From Bacillota bacterium (GTDB taxonomy: Bacteria; Bacillota; Clostridia; Christensenellales; SZUA-584): DNA of 64,000 nt. Of the stretch, positions 8,271 through 16,551 are shown piece by piece. Each line of letters begins with the position of its first letter. Within the stretch, counting starts at the first letter, position 1. The notes beneath the pieces are model-generated. The model searched no databases. It saw only the letters and a list, made by a program, of their open reading frames with translations, and was not told the DNA's origin. A program made the translations under genes and the position numbers. The stretch spans positions 62,001-126,000 of the forward strand of contig JAEWTL010000078.1 of assembly GCA_023459495.1 (NCBI GenBank), in the 5' to 3' direction.

Positions 8271-9725
8271 ATGCAAAGAATTAGATCGCTGGTAGCCGCT
8301 TTGCTGATTGTTCTGGCAATAGCCGGATGCAGTCGTGTTTCGTGCGAAACCGCCAAAGCGATCTCGCTGCGTGCTATACGTACGCCTGCGCCTGTTGCGC
8401 AGAGCGTTGCTGGCGTGCCCGACGATTACGCTGCTCGTCTTTTCGGCCTCAGCTTATCGCACCATCTCACGATCTATATTTCGCGCAGCGAGTGGCTGGG
8501 TATGTCGCAGGACATGCTCGATTATGCGGCAACCGATATTTGGATGCGCACGGGCAACTGCCGCCATGCGGATCTTGTCTATGAGGACGAGCAAGGCGTG
8601 CTTGAAATTGACGATGTCGGCCTGCGAACGCGAGGCAACACCACGCGCATCCTGCCCGAGGACAAGGAAGGCTATCACCGTGCGCACTTTGCGCTGGAGT
8701 TCAACGAAACGTTTGATCTGGCGGAGGACAGCACGGAATACACGGCGCGCCACCGGCGCGCCTTCTGCGGCCTTACCTCGCTGGACCTGAAATGGAACCT
8801 GTGGACGGATCAAAGCCATATCCGCGAGCTGTACGCGTATACGCTGATGAATGCGGCAGGCGTTACCGCGCCGCGCGCAGCTCTTGCCTCACTGGATTTC
8901 GTCATCGACGGGGAATGTGTGCACTACGGTGTTTATACCATGGTGGAGCCGGTGGACAAGACTTTTCTGACGCGGCATTACGGCCCGCGGGCGGACGGCG
9001 GCAGCCTCTACAAGTGCCTGTGGGAGAACATCCCCGCTACGCTGGAAGATGGTTACCCGGAGGACGAGATCGGCGTAAAGGACTGGGAAAGCGGTTACCG
9101 GCCTTCTTACGACCTGAAGACCAATAAATCAACAGCCGATACGTCCGACCTTCAGGCGTTTATCGAAACCCTCAACACGCTGGATGACGACGATTTTGCG
9201 GAATATATTGAAAGCAGTTTTGAGGTCGACAGGTTCCTTTGTTATCTTGCAGCGGATGTGCTGCTGGGCAACGCGGACGATTATCGCATCATGGGTAATA
9301 ACTACTACCTCTATTTCAACCCGGCGGGCAAAATCGAGCTGATCCCCTATGACTTTGATGCCTGCCTTGGGGGCGGCTGGAACGGCGGCCTCGCCTGTTC
9401 GTACGAAGCGCTCGCGGAAGAGGATATCTACGATGTACCCAACCTCAACGCGGCTTATATGGAACAGCCAATCTCTCACCCGCTTGCTGACCGCATTCTT
9501 GCTATCCCCGAGTACCGCGAACGCTACGAGCGATACCTGGCGGGCTTCATCAGCTCTGGTCTGTTTTCCTATGACAACTACCTGCAGATATTCGAGCAAC
9601 TGGAGTCAGTATATGGCCCATACGCCTGCAGTGATACCGAGGACCGCGGGGAAACCATGACGCTGACCAATGAGGAATGGTTCTTTGAAACCAAGATCAG
9701 TTCTGTACGGTCACAGCTCGGGTGA
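8271..9725 (+). CDS. cotH: CotH-type protein kinase, lipoprotein
   Basis: 484 residues. The first 21 residues are a lipoprotein signal peptide ending in AIAGC. Family hallmarks follow in order: RTRGNTTR, LKWNLWTDQSHIRE, YGVYTMVEPVDK, GSLYKC, then GNNYYLYFNPAGK with IPYDFDACLGGG, the metal-binding Asp region. In Bacillus, CotH phosphorylates spore coat proteins; here substrates are unknown, but spore surface proteins are encoded at 42-45 kb. The start at 8271 has AAGGAAC ahead; an earlier ATG at 8254 behind a better GGAGGAG opens only a 9-codon frame that overlaps this start and may act as a coupling leader peptide. A bidirectional terminator follows. Confidence 0.88.
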   Translation: MQRIRSLVAALLIVLAIAGCSRVSCETAKAISLRAIRTPAPVAQSVAGVPDDYAARLFGLSLSHHLTIYISRSEWLGMSQDMLDYAATDIWMRTGNCRHADLVYEDEQGVLEIDDVGLRTRGNTTRILPEDKEGYHRAHFALEFNETFDLAEDSTEYTARHRRAFCGLTSLDLKWNLWTDQSHIRELYAYTLMNAAGVTAPRAALASLDFVIDGECVHYGVYTMVEPVDKTFLTRHYGPRADGGSLYKCLWENIPATLEDGYPEDEIGVKDWESGYRPSYDLKTNKSTADTSDLQAFIETLNTLDDDDFAEYIESSFEVDRFLCYLAADVLLGNADDYRIMGNNYYLYFNPAGKIELIPYDFDACLGGGWNGGLACSYEALAEEDIYDVPNLNAAYMEQPISHPLADRILAIPEYRERYERYLAGFISSGLFSYDNYLQIFEQLESVYGPYACSDTEDRGETMTLTNEEWFFETKISSVRSQLG

Positions 9726-9800
9726 ACGGGTATCCTTTAGGCCATATAGCTGTACCGCAGGTATAAGCGGCACCGCGTTGAGTATATAAGAAGCAACATA

Positions 9801-9823
9801 AAAAGCCGTAAAATACGGCTTTT
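9801..9823. terminator. Bidirectional terminator between cotH and the permease operon
   Basis: AAAAGCCGTA (9801-9810) and TACGGCTTTT (9814-9823) form a 10-bp stem with A-tract and T-tract on either side, serving the convergent genes ending at 9725 and 9845. Confidence 0.88.
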
Positions 9824-9844
9824 TGATATTTCCCAACTGTTTTC

Positions 9845-10441
9845 TTAAAGCTCCGCAGCGTTTGCGTAGATGCGTGCAATCTCGTTTTTGCCCGTAACGC
9901 GGCTCACCGCAAAGGCGATGGCCGTGATGCCGACAAGGCTCATGCCGAGACGTGTGAGTGTAAACAGCGGCCCCATCGAAGCGAGCTCGAACAGCAGCAT
10001 CGGTATCTTGGTGGTAGACCATGCGCCGAGGAACAATACCACATTGAAGAAGCTCGCGCCTTTTCTCATGAAGACCGCTGCTACCGGAAACGCTGCGTAC
10101 AACGGCCCGGCTGCGGCGGAGCCCAGAAACACCGCCAGCGCCGCACCACGCAGACCCGAGCCTTCGCCCATGAATTTCACCATGGTCTCACGTGGCACCC
10201 ATACGTCCAGCAGTCCGAGCATCACGAAGATGGGCGGGATCACGAGCAGCATTTCTTTGAAGCTGAAAAGCGTGGTGCCCAGCGCTACCGATCCCAACTC
10301 CTTCGTCTGCCCGCCGAGCTGTATCACCGGGAAGAATATTGCCAGCACAGCCAGCACGACCACCATTACGGCGGAAAAGGCATAGCGTTTCGCGTAAAAC
10401 TTAAACCCTTTCTTTGCATTCTGCGGATTGTTTCCGTTCAT
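9845..10441 (-). CDS. Permease, second half-size subunit (UPF0718/ArsP-like)
   Basis: 198 residues with about five membrane helices. The stretch LDVWVPRETMVKFMGEGSG followed by LGSAAAGPLYAAFPVAAVF and FLGAWSTTKIPMLLFE is characteristic of permeases in the DUF318/UPF0718 group, some of which export arsenicals or other small oxyanions. The usual family member is about 300-350 residues; this is one half, and the upstream gene is the other. ATG overlaps the upstream stop by 4 nt, so the two are translationally coupled. Substrate unknown. Confidence 0.8.
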   Translation of the reverse strand: MNGNNPQNAKKGFKFYAKRYAFSAVMVVVLAVLAIFFPVIQLGGQTKELGSVALGTTLFSFKEMLLVIPPIFVMLGLLDVWVPRETMVKFMGEGSGLRGAALAVFLGSAAAGPLYAAFPVAAVFMRKGASFFNVVLFLGAWSTTKIPMLLFELASMGPLFTLTRLGMSLVGITAIAFAVSRVTGKNEIARIYANAAEL

Positions 10442-10935
10442 ATCTCACCCATTACCTTTCCGATCACGAACGCCACAGCGAACGCGAATATCAGCGCCAG
10501 CGCGTTGCGCCACAACGCGGCTTTCTTCCCAAAGTATTTGAATTCCACCGGCAGCGTCACCGTGCCGACCATCATCAGCGAGCTGACAAACGCACCAATC
10601 TGCATATATCCCGCACCGCTTGCGATGAGCAGCGCTGCCGTGGGGAACGCGATGAACCCAGGCATCAGGGTGATGCCGCCCAGCACCGCCGCAATGACGA
10701 CCCCGGTCCAGCCCGACTTTGCGCCGATGAGCACGCTGATGGTTTCCGTATCCAGCAGGGCGAGCAATATGCCCACCAGCACGATGATCCCGATCATCTG
10801 CGGCAGTATGTTCTCAAACGCTTTCCACGCTTTCTTCAACGCTTTTTTGGTCTTCTCGCGGCTCTTGATAAGCGACACGAACAGAAGCGCCGCCGCAAGC
10901 GAATAAAAGATGATGGTTTCAATGCCGATCTTCAT
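10438..10935 (-). CDS. Permease, first half-size subunit
   Basis: 165 residues, about four to five membrane helices. GITLMPGFIAFPTAALL and SLMMVGTVTLPVEFKYFG repeat the pseudo-symmetric permease motif seen in the partner gene (AAAGPLYAAFPVAAVF). It overlaps the regulator gene upstream by 4 nt and the partner permease gene downstream by 4 nt, giving a tight three-gene PadR-permease-permease operon. A heterodimeric transporter is the simplest reading (inference). Confidence 0.78.
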   Translation of the reverse strand: MKIGIETIIFYSLAAALLFVSLIKSREKTKKALKKAWKAFENILPQMIGIIVLVGILLALLDTETISVLIGAKSGWTGVVIAAVLGGITLMPGFIAFPTAALLIASGAGYMQIGAFVSSLMMVGTVTLPVEFKYFGKKAALWRNALALIFAFAVAFVIGKVMGEI

Positions 10936-11327
10936 GGTTCGTTTCGTCCTTCCTCCGGTGTCGTGTCTCCCAGCTTTTCATACGCTTCCAGCAGATGTCC
11001 AATTCGCTCGCGCCGCCTGCGCAGCACTTCAACCCATTCTGAGAGCGCCTCGCGCCCGGCCTGTGTGATGCCGTATGCGCGCCGCTGCGGCCCCGGTCCG
11101 CCGCTTTCCCAGCGTGATGTCACCCAGCCCGCTTCCTCCATGCCGCGCAACGTGCGGTACAGCGTGCTCACGTTCACCTCGTCTGCGTCGAAATCAAATT
11201 CCGCCAGCCGCTCGGCCAGCGCGTAGCCGTGACAGCTTTCACACTGCGGCTCGCTGAGCAGCGTCAACAGACAAACCTCCATAAACCGCTGCATGTGATG
11301 ATGTTTTCCGAAACAGTCTCCCCGCAT
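10932..11327 (-). CDS. PadR family transcriptional regulator with Cys/His-rich N-terminus
   Basis: About 131 residues. A winged-helix PadR domain is evident: FMEVCLLTLLSE, GYALAERL, then VNVSTLYRTLRGMEEAGWV and RRAYGITQAGREAL. The N-terminus has an unusual cluster: a Cys, KHHHMQRFMEVC, and PQCESCHGY. This could bind a metal or sense thiol chemistry (inference). ATG at 11327 is chosen over the in-frame ATG at 11354 because GGAG lies 7 nt upstream. It heads the permease operon and likely controls it; a matching inverted repeat lies just upstream. Confidence 0.87.
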   Translation of the reverse strand: MRGDCFGKHHHMQRFMEVCLLTLLSEPQCESCHGYALAERLAEFDFDADEVNVSTLYRTLRGMEEAGWVTSRWESGGPGPQRRAYGITQAGREALSEWVEVLRRRRERIGHLLEAYEKLGDTTPEEGRNEP

Positions 11328-11353
11328 TTCTTTACTCCAATATGTACTTATCA

Positions 11354-11376
11354 ACTATATTCATTGAGTATATAGT
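11354..11376. promoter_or_regulatory. Inverted repeat, candidate operator of the PadR-permease operon
   Basis: ACTATAT (11354-11360) and ATATAGT (11370-11376) are perfect 7-bp arms around a 9-nt centre. The site lies 27-49 nt upstream of the chosen PadR start, as expected for an autoregulated operator. It differs from the classic ATGT-n8-ACAT PadR box. Confidence 0.5.
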
Positions 11377-11492
11377 CTTTTCGAATTTAGCTTACCCGAC
11401 TCCAAACTTTTTGTCAAGATAATATGAAACATTATCCATGCATTTTTTTCGCACAAATGGGGGGAAAATATCAGCAAAGGAGGTAATCAAAA

Positions 11493-11693
11493 ATGGCATC
11501 TAACAATTGGAAACTCACAAACATCAAGCATGCGGCGGCAAGCGAAGCAGGCGTAACGCTCAAACAGGGCTACAACGGCGACCTTTCTTCAAAAGACGCG
11601 GGCCGTATCGGCGGCGTCATGGTCAAGAAAATGATCCAGTACGCCGAGAACAATATGCCGGAGAGCCAGGGCACCCCGACAGGCAGGTTCTAA
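11493..11693 (+). CDS. Alpha/beta-type small acid-soluble spore protein
   Basis: 66 residues, the usual length. SASPs saturate and protect DNA in dormant spores and are cut by the GPR protease during germination. Visible signatures: the GPR-site-like region ASEAGVTLKQGYNGDL and the DNA-contacting DAGRIGGVMVKKMI. Strong ribosome site AAAGGAGGTAAT and a terminator right after the stop; monocistronic. Direct evidence that the organism sporulates. A forespore sigma-G promoter is expected but could not be assigned with confidence. Confidence 0.95.
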   Translation: MASNNWKLTNIKHAAASEAGVTLKQGYNGDLSSKDAGRIGGVMVKKMIQYAENNMPESQGTPTGRF

Positions 11694-11707
11694 GCACCGC
11701 AGAAAAG

Positions 11708-11732
11708 AAGGGCCGACGAGGCTCTTTTTTTT
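11708..11732 (+). terminator. Terminator of the SASP gene
   Basis: AAGGGCC (11708-11714) pairs with GGCTCTT (11720-11726, one G-T wobble), followed by a run of T. Confidence 0.8.
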
Positions 11733-11951
11733 ACGCTTTTGTCAGGAGTACTTGAGGAAATTAAAAAGTGCTGTGAAAAGAAATTATTGCAAAACCACCT
11801 CGCCTGACAAGAATCCAAACAGTTTAATTGAGTTCCGTGTCTCCCGGGCTCACTTCTAAAGCAATACTCCTGCCACATTTAAAGGCAAGACAATAAAGAC
11901 TCCCTCCCTTTTTCGTTCTGCTTCGCTTAACTATGTTCAATGACTCTTCGG

Positions 11952-12938
11952 TCAGTGAGCAGAAGCTTCAGCTCCCCTGGCGATTCCCCCGCCCCATTTA
12001 CCGCAGCGGTCGCCCCAATGCGCCACGGCCTCGCCGCCCGAATAGATGCGCACCACCTCACATTGGTTGGGGCATCCGTCGCAGGTGAAGCTGCGGGCCT
12101 TGCAGTCCGTGCGGGCGTTATCAAGGCCTCGAAACTGTGTTGCCTCGCCGGTCCGCGCCATATGCTCCGCCGCAAGCAGCGCCGCACCGTAAGCACCCAT
12201 CACGTCATAGAATTGCGGGATAACGAGCTTAACGCCCAGCGCCTTCTCAAAGGCGGCGGCAATACCGGAGTTGGCGGCTACTCCGCCCTGGAACATCACC
12301 GGCCCCTCAATGATGCGACTGCGCGCGAGATTGGCAAGGTAGTTGCGCACCAGCGCTTCACAAAGACCTGCCACGATGTCCTCCGTGCTGTGGCCCGCCT
12401 GCTGCTTGGATATCATGTCCGACTCCGCGAACACCGCGCAACGCCCTGCAATGCGCACCGGGTTCTTCGCCCGCAGTGCCCAGCCGCCCAACTCCTCTAC
12501 CGGAATGCCCAGCCTCCCGGCCTGCCGGTCCAGGAACGAGCCGGTGCCCGCCGCGCAGACCGTGTTCATCGCGAAATCCGTCACCGCGCCGTCCTGCACA
12601 AAGATAATTTTGCTGTCCTGCCCGCCGATCTCGAGGATGGTGTGCACGTCAGGCGCCATGTGGCACGAAGCCGCGGCATGAGCCGTAATCTCATTTTTCA
12701 CCACGTCTGCGCCCACAATGACTGCGGCCAGCTGCCGCCCGCTGCCTGTAGTGCCACAGGAGACAATCTCTGCGCTGTCCCCCGTCTGCGTATTCAGCAT
12801 GGAAAGTGCTTTTACCACCGCGTCGATAGGGCGTCCGGCAGTGCGCAGATACAGCTTGCTCAGCACTTCCCCGTCCTCACCCAGCAACACGATGTTCGTG
12901 CTGACCGAACCTACATCAATGCCCAGACTGCAACGCAA
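11952..12938 (-). CDS. Cluster A: acyl-CoA dehydratase activase (BcrAD/BadFG, HgdC-like ATPase)
   Basis: About 329 residues of the ASKHA ATPase fold. HgdC-type activases use ATP to inject a low-potential electron into a 2-hydroxyacyl-CoA dehydratase. Present: phosphate loop GIDVGSVSTN, second loop EIGGQDSK, and the two cysteines that hold the inter-subunit 4Fe-4S cluster (NTVCAAGTGSF and AGRCAVFAESD). A C-terminal CDGCPNQC adds a possible second metal site not found in minimal HgdC. The likely start is TTG at 12938, preceded by GGAGGAG inside the end of the HgdB-like gene (23-nt overlap). Confidence 0.88.
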   Translation of the reverse strand: MRCSLGIDVGSVSTNIVLLGEDGEVLSKLYLRTAGRPIDAVVKALSMLNTQTGDSAEIVSCGTTGSGRQLAAVIVGADVVKNEITAHAAASCHMAPDVHTILEIGGQDSKIIFVQDGAVTDFAMNTVCAAGTGSFLDRQAGRLGIPVEELGGWALRAKNPVRIAGRCAVFAESDMISKQQAGHSTEDIVAGLCEALVRNYLANLARSRIIEGPVMFQGGVAANSGIAAAFEKALGVKLVIPQFYDVMGAYGAALLAAEHMARTGEATQFRGLDNARTDCKARSFTCDGCPNQCEVVRIYSGGEAVAHWGDRCGKWGGGIARGAEASAH

Positions 12939-14016
12939 AACCTCTCCTCCTTTTCGCTTCCAGCATATCAAGAAATGCCTCAATGCGCGTCACCACGCCG
13001 GCTTCTCCTGTGATCTCATCCATTACCAGCTTTAATACCGGAAAATCGCGGCGCTTGGAAAGCTCGGGCAGTACCGAGGCTGCCACAATTTCCGGCATAC
13101 AGCCCGTGGGGAAAATCTGAATCGCGCCATCGAAGCCGCACTTTGCGCACCGCTCCGCATGGGCAAGCGTCTCACGCGCATGGCCGCCTACGGCATAGGG
13201 CAGGTACGGTTTTGCTGCCCGCTGTCCGGGCGCGGCTCCCTTTAGCGGTTTGAATACCAGATCCTTCACCCACCAGTCAGGCGTGATGAGCCGCCGCGAG
13301 CACGCGCCATATGCCATCAGCTTTTCTTCAATATAGAGGTTGGCGTACGGTTCGATCATGGAATAGATCTCTCCCACCAGAGCAACTTTCAGCGGCTGGC
13401 GCGCCGGGTCCTGTGGCAGCTCCCGCAGCCGCCGTTCCCCCTCCTTCAGTGCCAAAAGCGTCTGCACAGAGCCGGTGCGGCGCAGGGCTTCGCGGCGGTA
13501 GCGCATGATAATCCGCGCACAGGAGCCGCGTTCCCTCTCCATCCCGGCAATATGGCACGCCTCCCCGTCCAGTTCGTCCGCAGCCTTGAGCACACGCATC
13601 GCAGCCCGCAGCGCCAACAGAATGCGCGGCGTGGACTGTGAGCTGGCTGCCCCAATGCGCCCCAACCGGTGCATCAGCTCGCCCGCACCAATCTCCCGCG
13701 GCGCGTCCACCACGATCATGTCCGCATGCAGCCCCTTGCGGCGCAGGATGTCCCTCTGCAGTTCGCAGTATTCCCCGAAACGGCACGGCCCGCAGCTTCC
13801 CGTGATGAGAATGGTGTCCGCGCCCCGACGGATCGCTTCCATGTAGTTGCCCATCATCATTTTAAAAGGCAGGCACATCTCGTCGGGCGAGACACGCGCG
13901 CCTGCCTGCAGCGCGGTCTTGTTGTTCTCGGGAGGCACGCAGGGGATGCCGATGTCCTCAAAGAACGACTTGGCAGCCAGCGTAATGTTGCCCATTTGCG
14001 GGAACGTGATGACCAT
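12916..14016 (-). CDS. Cluster A: HgdB/BcrB-like 2-hydroxyacyl-CoA dehydratase-related protein
   Basis: About 366 residues from ATG 14016 (ribosome site GGAAGGGAGGAACC). Cysteine-rich core: DEMCLPFKMMMGNYMEA, GSCGPCRFGEYCELQ, CAKCGFDG and FPTGCMPE. Such motifs occur in the accessory dehydratase-like module that accompanies DUF2229 and HgdC-like activases. Several of these cysteines probably bind an Fe-S cluster, by analogy with HgdB/BcrB and double-cubane-cluster proteins. It overlaps the DUF2229 gene upstream by 59 nt and the activase downstream by 23 nt. In many Clostridia the three parts are one polypeptide of over 1000 residues. Substrate unknown. Confidence 0.82.
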   Translation of the reverse strand: MVITFPQMGNITLAAKSFFEDIGIPCVPPENNKTALQAGARVSPDEMCLPFKMMMGNYMEAIRRGADTILITGSCGPCRFGEYCELQRDILRRKGLHADMIVVDAPREIGAGELMHRLGRIGAASSQSTPRILLALRAAMRVLKAADELDGEACHIAGMERERGSCARIIMRYRREALRRTGSVQTLLALKEGERRLRELPQDPARQPLKVALVGEIYSMIEPYANLYIEEKLMAYGACSRRLITPDWWVKDLVFKPLKGAAPGQRAAKPYLPYAVGGHARETLAHAERCAKCGFDGAIQIFPTGCMPEIVAASVLPELSKRRDFPVLKLVMDEITGEAGVVTRIEAFLDMLEAKRRRGFALQSGH

Positions 14017-14896
14017 GGTTCCTCCCTTCCAGCATGTCGGCAAACGCTTCAAGGCGCGTATCCAGCCCGGCTTCGCCCGTATGCTCGTCGATTTTCAGCA
14101 CCATAAACGGCAGACCGTCCGCCGCGCCTGCCACCAGCTCCGCGGTCACGGAGTCCACGCCGCACGAAAACGCCGAAACGTAGAGCACCCCGTCCACCTG
14201 GCCGGAAGCCGCAAGATATGCCGCCGCGCCATAATAGCGCCGTGCGAAGTACCAGAACGGCGCTTTGAACAGCCGCGCCGCCGCGCGCGTAATATTAGCT
14301 TCCTCCACCTGTTCCTCCGTGACTACCCCGACACCGAGGCGCTTCAGCTTTTTCATCAGCCCCATGTTGACAAACCGGTCGCCCAGCACGTACGCGTGGC
14401 CGATCAATGCGACGCGGTAGCGTACATCCTCCGTTTCCGGGTTCAGGGGCAGCGCTCGCTGGGCTGCAAGCCCTGTCTGCACCGCGCGGATAATGGCGCT
14501 TTTGCCCGCAAGCCCGTGCGCCGCCAAAAGCGCCCAGCGTTCTGGTTCATCCAGCGACCATACCGGTGCGTCGATCAGCGGCGGCAGGTCCGGCAACGCG
14601 GCCCGCAGCATATCGGGCAGTCCGCAGAACATCGGACATATGGATTTACCCTTCGCCATGCGCATAAAACGCGGCACCAGTAGGGCGTCACACCGGCCCC
14701 GCAGCCATGCGGCATGGCCGTGCATCACCTTCACGGGCAAGCAAGCTTCGTCCGCGCACAACAAAGCGCCCGTGTCGAGTATCTGACGGTTCGTGTCGGG
14801 CGATACGACCACACGCGCACCCAAAGCCTCGAAAAAGGCCGTCGCAAATGCATGATATTTGTAGTAAAGCAACGCTTTTGGTATGCCTATTGTCAT
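13958..14896 (-). CDS. Cluster A: DUF2229 activase-associated protein
   Basis: About 312 residues starting MTIGIPKALLYYKY, the usual DUF2229 opening. Conserved features: DEACLPVKVMHGH, a Cys pair in SICPMFCGLPD, and SAFSCGVDS near the C-terminus, followed by the DEHTGEAGLDTRLEAF signature shared with the HgdB-like gene. The ATG at 14896 is chosen by homology; no good Shine-Dalgarno precedes it. First gene of cluster A. Function undefined; the Cys pattern matches the HgdB-like fold, so it may be a second cluster-binding subunit (inference). Confidence 0.82.
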   Translation of the reverse strand: MTIGIPKALLYYKYHAFATAFFEALGARVVVSPDTNRQILDTGALLCADEACLPVKVMHGHAAWLRGRCDALLVPRFMRMAKGKSICPMFCGLPDMLRAALPDLPPLIDAPVWSLDEPERWALLAAHGLAGKSAIIRAVQTGLAAQRALPLNPETEDVRYRVALIGHAYVLGDRFVNMGLMKKLKRLGVGVVTEEQVEEANITRAAARLFKAPFWYFARRYYGAAAYLAASGQVDGVLYVSAFSCGVDSVTAELVAGAADGLPFMVLKIDEHTGEAGLDTRLEAFADMLEGRNHGHHVPANGQHYAGCQVVL

Positions 14897-15033
14897 GAAT
14901 TTAGGTTTCGACGGAGGAGTGAAAAATATGTGATGCAAATGATGGGGCATATACTGTTCAAGGTTAGTATTTCAAATATATTGATATTAGTAACGTACTG
15001 GTTTTATAATAATGTAAATCTTTTCGTCTGACT

Positions 15034-15057
15034 GTAGGGAACGGTCTTGACCGTTCC
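15034..15057 (+). repeat. REP-like palindrome with GTAGGG head
   Basis: GTAGGG head, then a perfect palindrome: GGAACGGTC (15038-15046), TT, GACCGTTCC. It lies just upstream of the decayed REP-type transposase, in the same orientation as that gene. Confidence 0.75.
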
Positions 15058-15072
15058 AAGGGAGGTATCACT

Positions 15073-15555
15073 ATGCACGAGCGCAAGCTTTCCTGATTAC
15101 ACAATTACAATTACAGTTCAAACGGTTATTACTTTGTTACCATCTGTACGCATGATAAAAAGCATCTCTTTGGCAAAATTGAAAATGGATGTATGAACCT
15201 GAATGTCTTTGGGTGTATTGCGGAAAAAGAGCTATTAAATATATCGGAGCATTTCCCCGAAGCTGCGATTCTACCTTATGTCTAATGCCCAACCATATAC
15301 ACGCAGTGATTATCATCCAGTCGGTCAGAGCAAGCGGGTGAGGAACGGTCAAGACCGTTCCCTACGGTTTCGACGATAGTAGGGCTCTATAAATCCGGAG
15401 TGTCCAAGCGGATTCATGAGGCTGAACCCGGCCTCGTCGTGTGGCAAAAATCGTTTTACGACCACATTATCCGAAACGAGCAAGGCTATCAGGAGATTTG
15501 CGATTACATTATTTATAATCCGCTCAAATGGGAAAGCGATGAATATTGCTGCTGA
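15073..15555 (+). pseudogene. Decayed REP-associated tyrosine (IS200-like) transposase
   Basis: A good ribosome site (GGGAGGTATC) and ATG 15073 open a transposase frame that hits TGA at codon 8 (likely Arg to stop) and then continues with SSNGYYFVTICTH and FGKIENGCMNLN. The HUH motif MPNHIHAVII is found in another frame near 15290. The C-terminal part VWQKSFYDHIIRNEQ to NPLKWESDEY is in a third. At least two frameshifts and one nonsense change therefore inactivate it. An intact relative is at 28604-29089; they align over most of their length. Confidence 0.85.
15342..15365 (-). repeat. REP-like palindrome inside the transposase pseudogene
   Basis: GGAACGGTC, AA, GACCGTTCC followed by CTAC: the inverted copy of the element at 15034. 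It occupies the same place in the frame (just before PTVS) as a palindrome in the intact transposase. Confidence 0.75.
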
Positions 15556-15564
15556 AAATAATTT

Positions 15565-15587
15565 GGGCGGACCACCAGGGTCCGCCC
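15565..15587. repeat. Palindrome downstream of the transposase pseudogene
   Basis: GGGCGGACC and GGTCCGCCC form a 9-bp stem with loop ACCAG. No GTAGGG head and no T-run, so a divergent relative of the REP palindromes or an mRNA end structure for the minus-strand operon. Confidence 0.5.
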
Positions 15588-15592
15588 GCTGC

Positions 15593-15736
15593 TCACACAC
15601 CTGGATTGAAAATCGCTTTCCAATAATCCAGGCTCATGATCCGGAAGTCAAGTCCATGCTCGAAGAACATATCCTTCACCTCGGTAATAGTTTGTGCGGA
15701 TCGCGCGCCAATATTCGCGCAAACAAAATTATTTGA
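15593..15736 (-). other. Open frame without a start: possible gene remnant
   Basis: Directly after the NUDIX stop, in another frame, 47 codons remain open to a TGA at 15593. The end reads TEVKDMFFEHGLDFRIMSLD, then WKAIFNPGV, and looks protein-like rather than random. No ribosome site or start codon. It may be the tail of a decayed gene or a lost C-terminal extension of the NUDIX gene. Unrecognised. Confidence 0.25.
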
Positions 15737-16154
15737 TAAAGCCTATTTCCCGCGCCATTTCAATCAATTTCGGCTGGATCAGCGGATACGTCCATATATC
15801 CGGCAGGTTCGGCGAAATGATGACCTGCTCAATTTCAAAATGCAGCTCCGGCTCAAAGCACTCGATCTCGGCATAGAACAATTCGCCGTATCGCTGGCCT
15901 TCATCGCTGGTCACGGAATAGACGCTGATGGGCTGCAGCAAAAACTCCGCCGCCCCGGTTTCCTCGCGCAGCTCGCGTTCCGCGGACTGCAGCGGCGTTT
16001 CGCCCTCTTCGCAGTGGCCTCCCGGTATCTCCAGCGTATCCCTGTCCTTGTGTTTACAGAGCACCCACTGTCCATGATGCCGCGCGATAATCACCGCAAA
16101 TTCGATTTTTGCACCATTGGCGCTGTCGTGAAACGCGACTTCCTTTACGTCCAC
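15729..16154 (-). CDS. NUDIX hydrolase
   Basis: 141 residues. The Nudix box is complete: GGHCEEGETPLQSAERELRE followed by ETG, matching Gx5Ex7REUxEExGU. Family members split nucleoside diphosphates linked to another moiety; the substrate cannot be read here. Start GTG at 16154 with GGAGATC upstream. It overlaps the GNAT gene by 10 nt and is the last gene of a four-gene minus-strand operon (DUF6054, DUF815, GNAT, NUDIX). Confidence 0.9.
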   Translation of the reverse strand: MDVKEVAFHDSANGAKIEFAVIIARHHGQWVLCKHKDRDTLEIPGGHCEEGETPLQSAERELREETGAAEFLLQPISVYSVTSDEGQRYGELFYAEIECFEPELHFEIEQVIISPNLPDIWTYPLIQPKLIEMAREIGFIK

Positions 16155-16546
16155 AGCGAAGTGATCTCCATCACAGTCTTATCCTGACCGACCGTAAAAC
16201 CGCAGTGCTCATAGAAGCCCTTCTCTTCATCATATGCCACGAGCAATACGCGCAGGTAATCCTTGTAGTGCTCCTTGGCCTTCTCCAGCAGGGCCGCGCC
16301 GATACCCTGCCCCTGATATGCCGGGTCCACCAGCATGTAATGGATGTAGGCGGTCATGCCGCCGTCGTCCATGGCAGAGATCAGCCCGACCAGCTTGTCC
16401 CCGTCCCACGCAGTAAATACGCTGCCGTAGCGTTTCATCGCCGCAGCGAGCCGATCCGGATAGTGCCCGGACGACCAGCCGACGGACAGAAACAACGCCT
16501 GCAATTGAACCGGTTCAAACTCCTGAATGTCTTTGTACGCTATCAT
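16145..16546 (-). CDS. GNAT family N-acetyltransferase
   Basis: About 133 residues. Acetyl-CoA motif A is VDPAYQGQGIGAALLEKA; the C-terminal FYEHCGFTVG is typical of the fold. ATG 16546 is favoured over 16555 because GGAGG then sits 10 nt upstream rather than 1 nt. It overlaps or abuts the DUF815 stop (16552) and the NUDIX start, so translation is coupled. Acceptor substrate unknown. Confidence 0.88.
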   Translation of the reverse strand: MIAYKDIQEFEPVQLQALFLSVGWSSGHYPDRLAAAMKRYGSVFTAWDGDKLVGLISAMDDGGMTAYIHYMLVDPAYQGQGIGAALLEKAKEHYKDYLRVLLVAYDEEKGFYEHCGFTVGQDKTVMEITSLWT

Positions 16547-16551
16547 AACTG

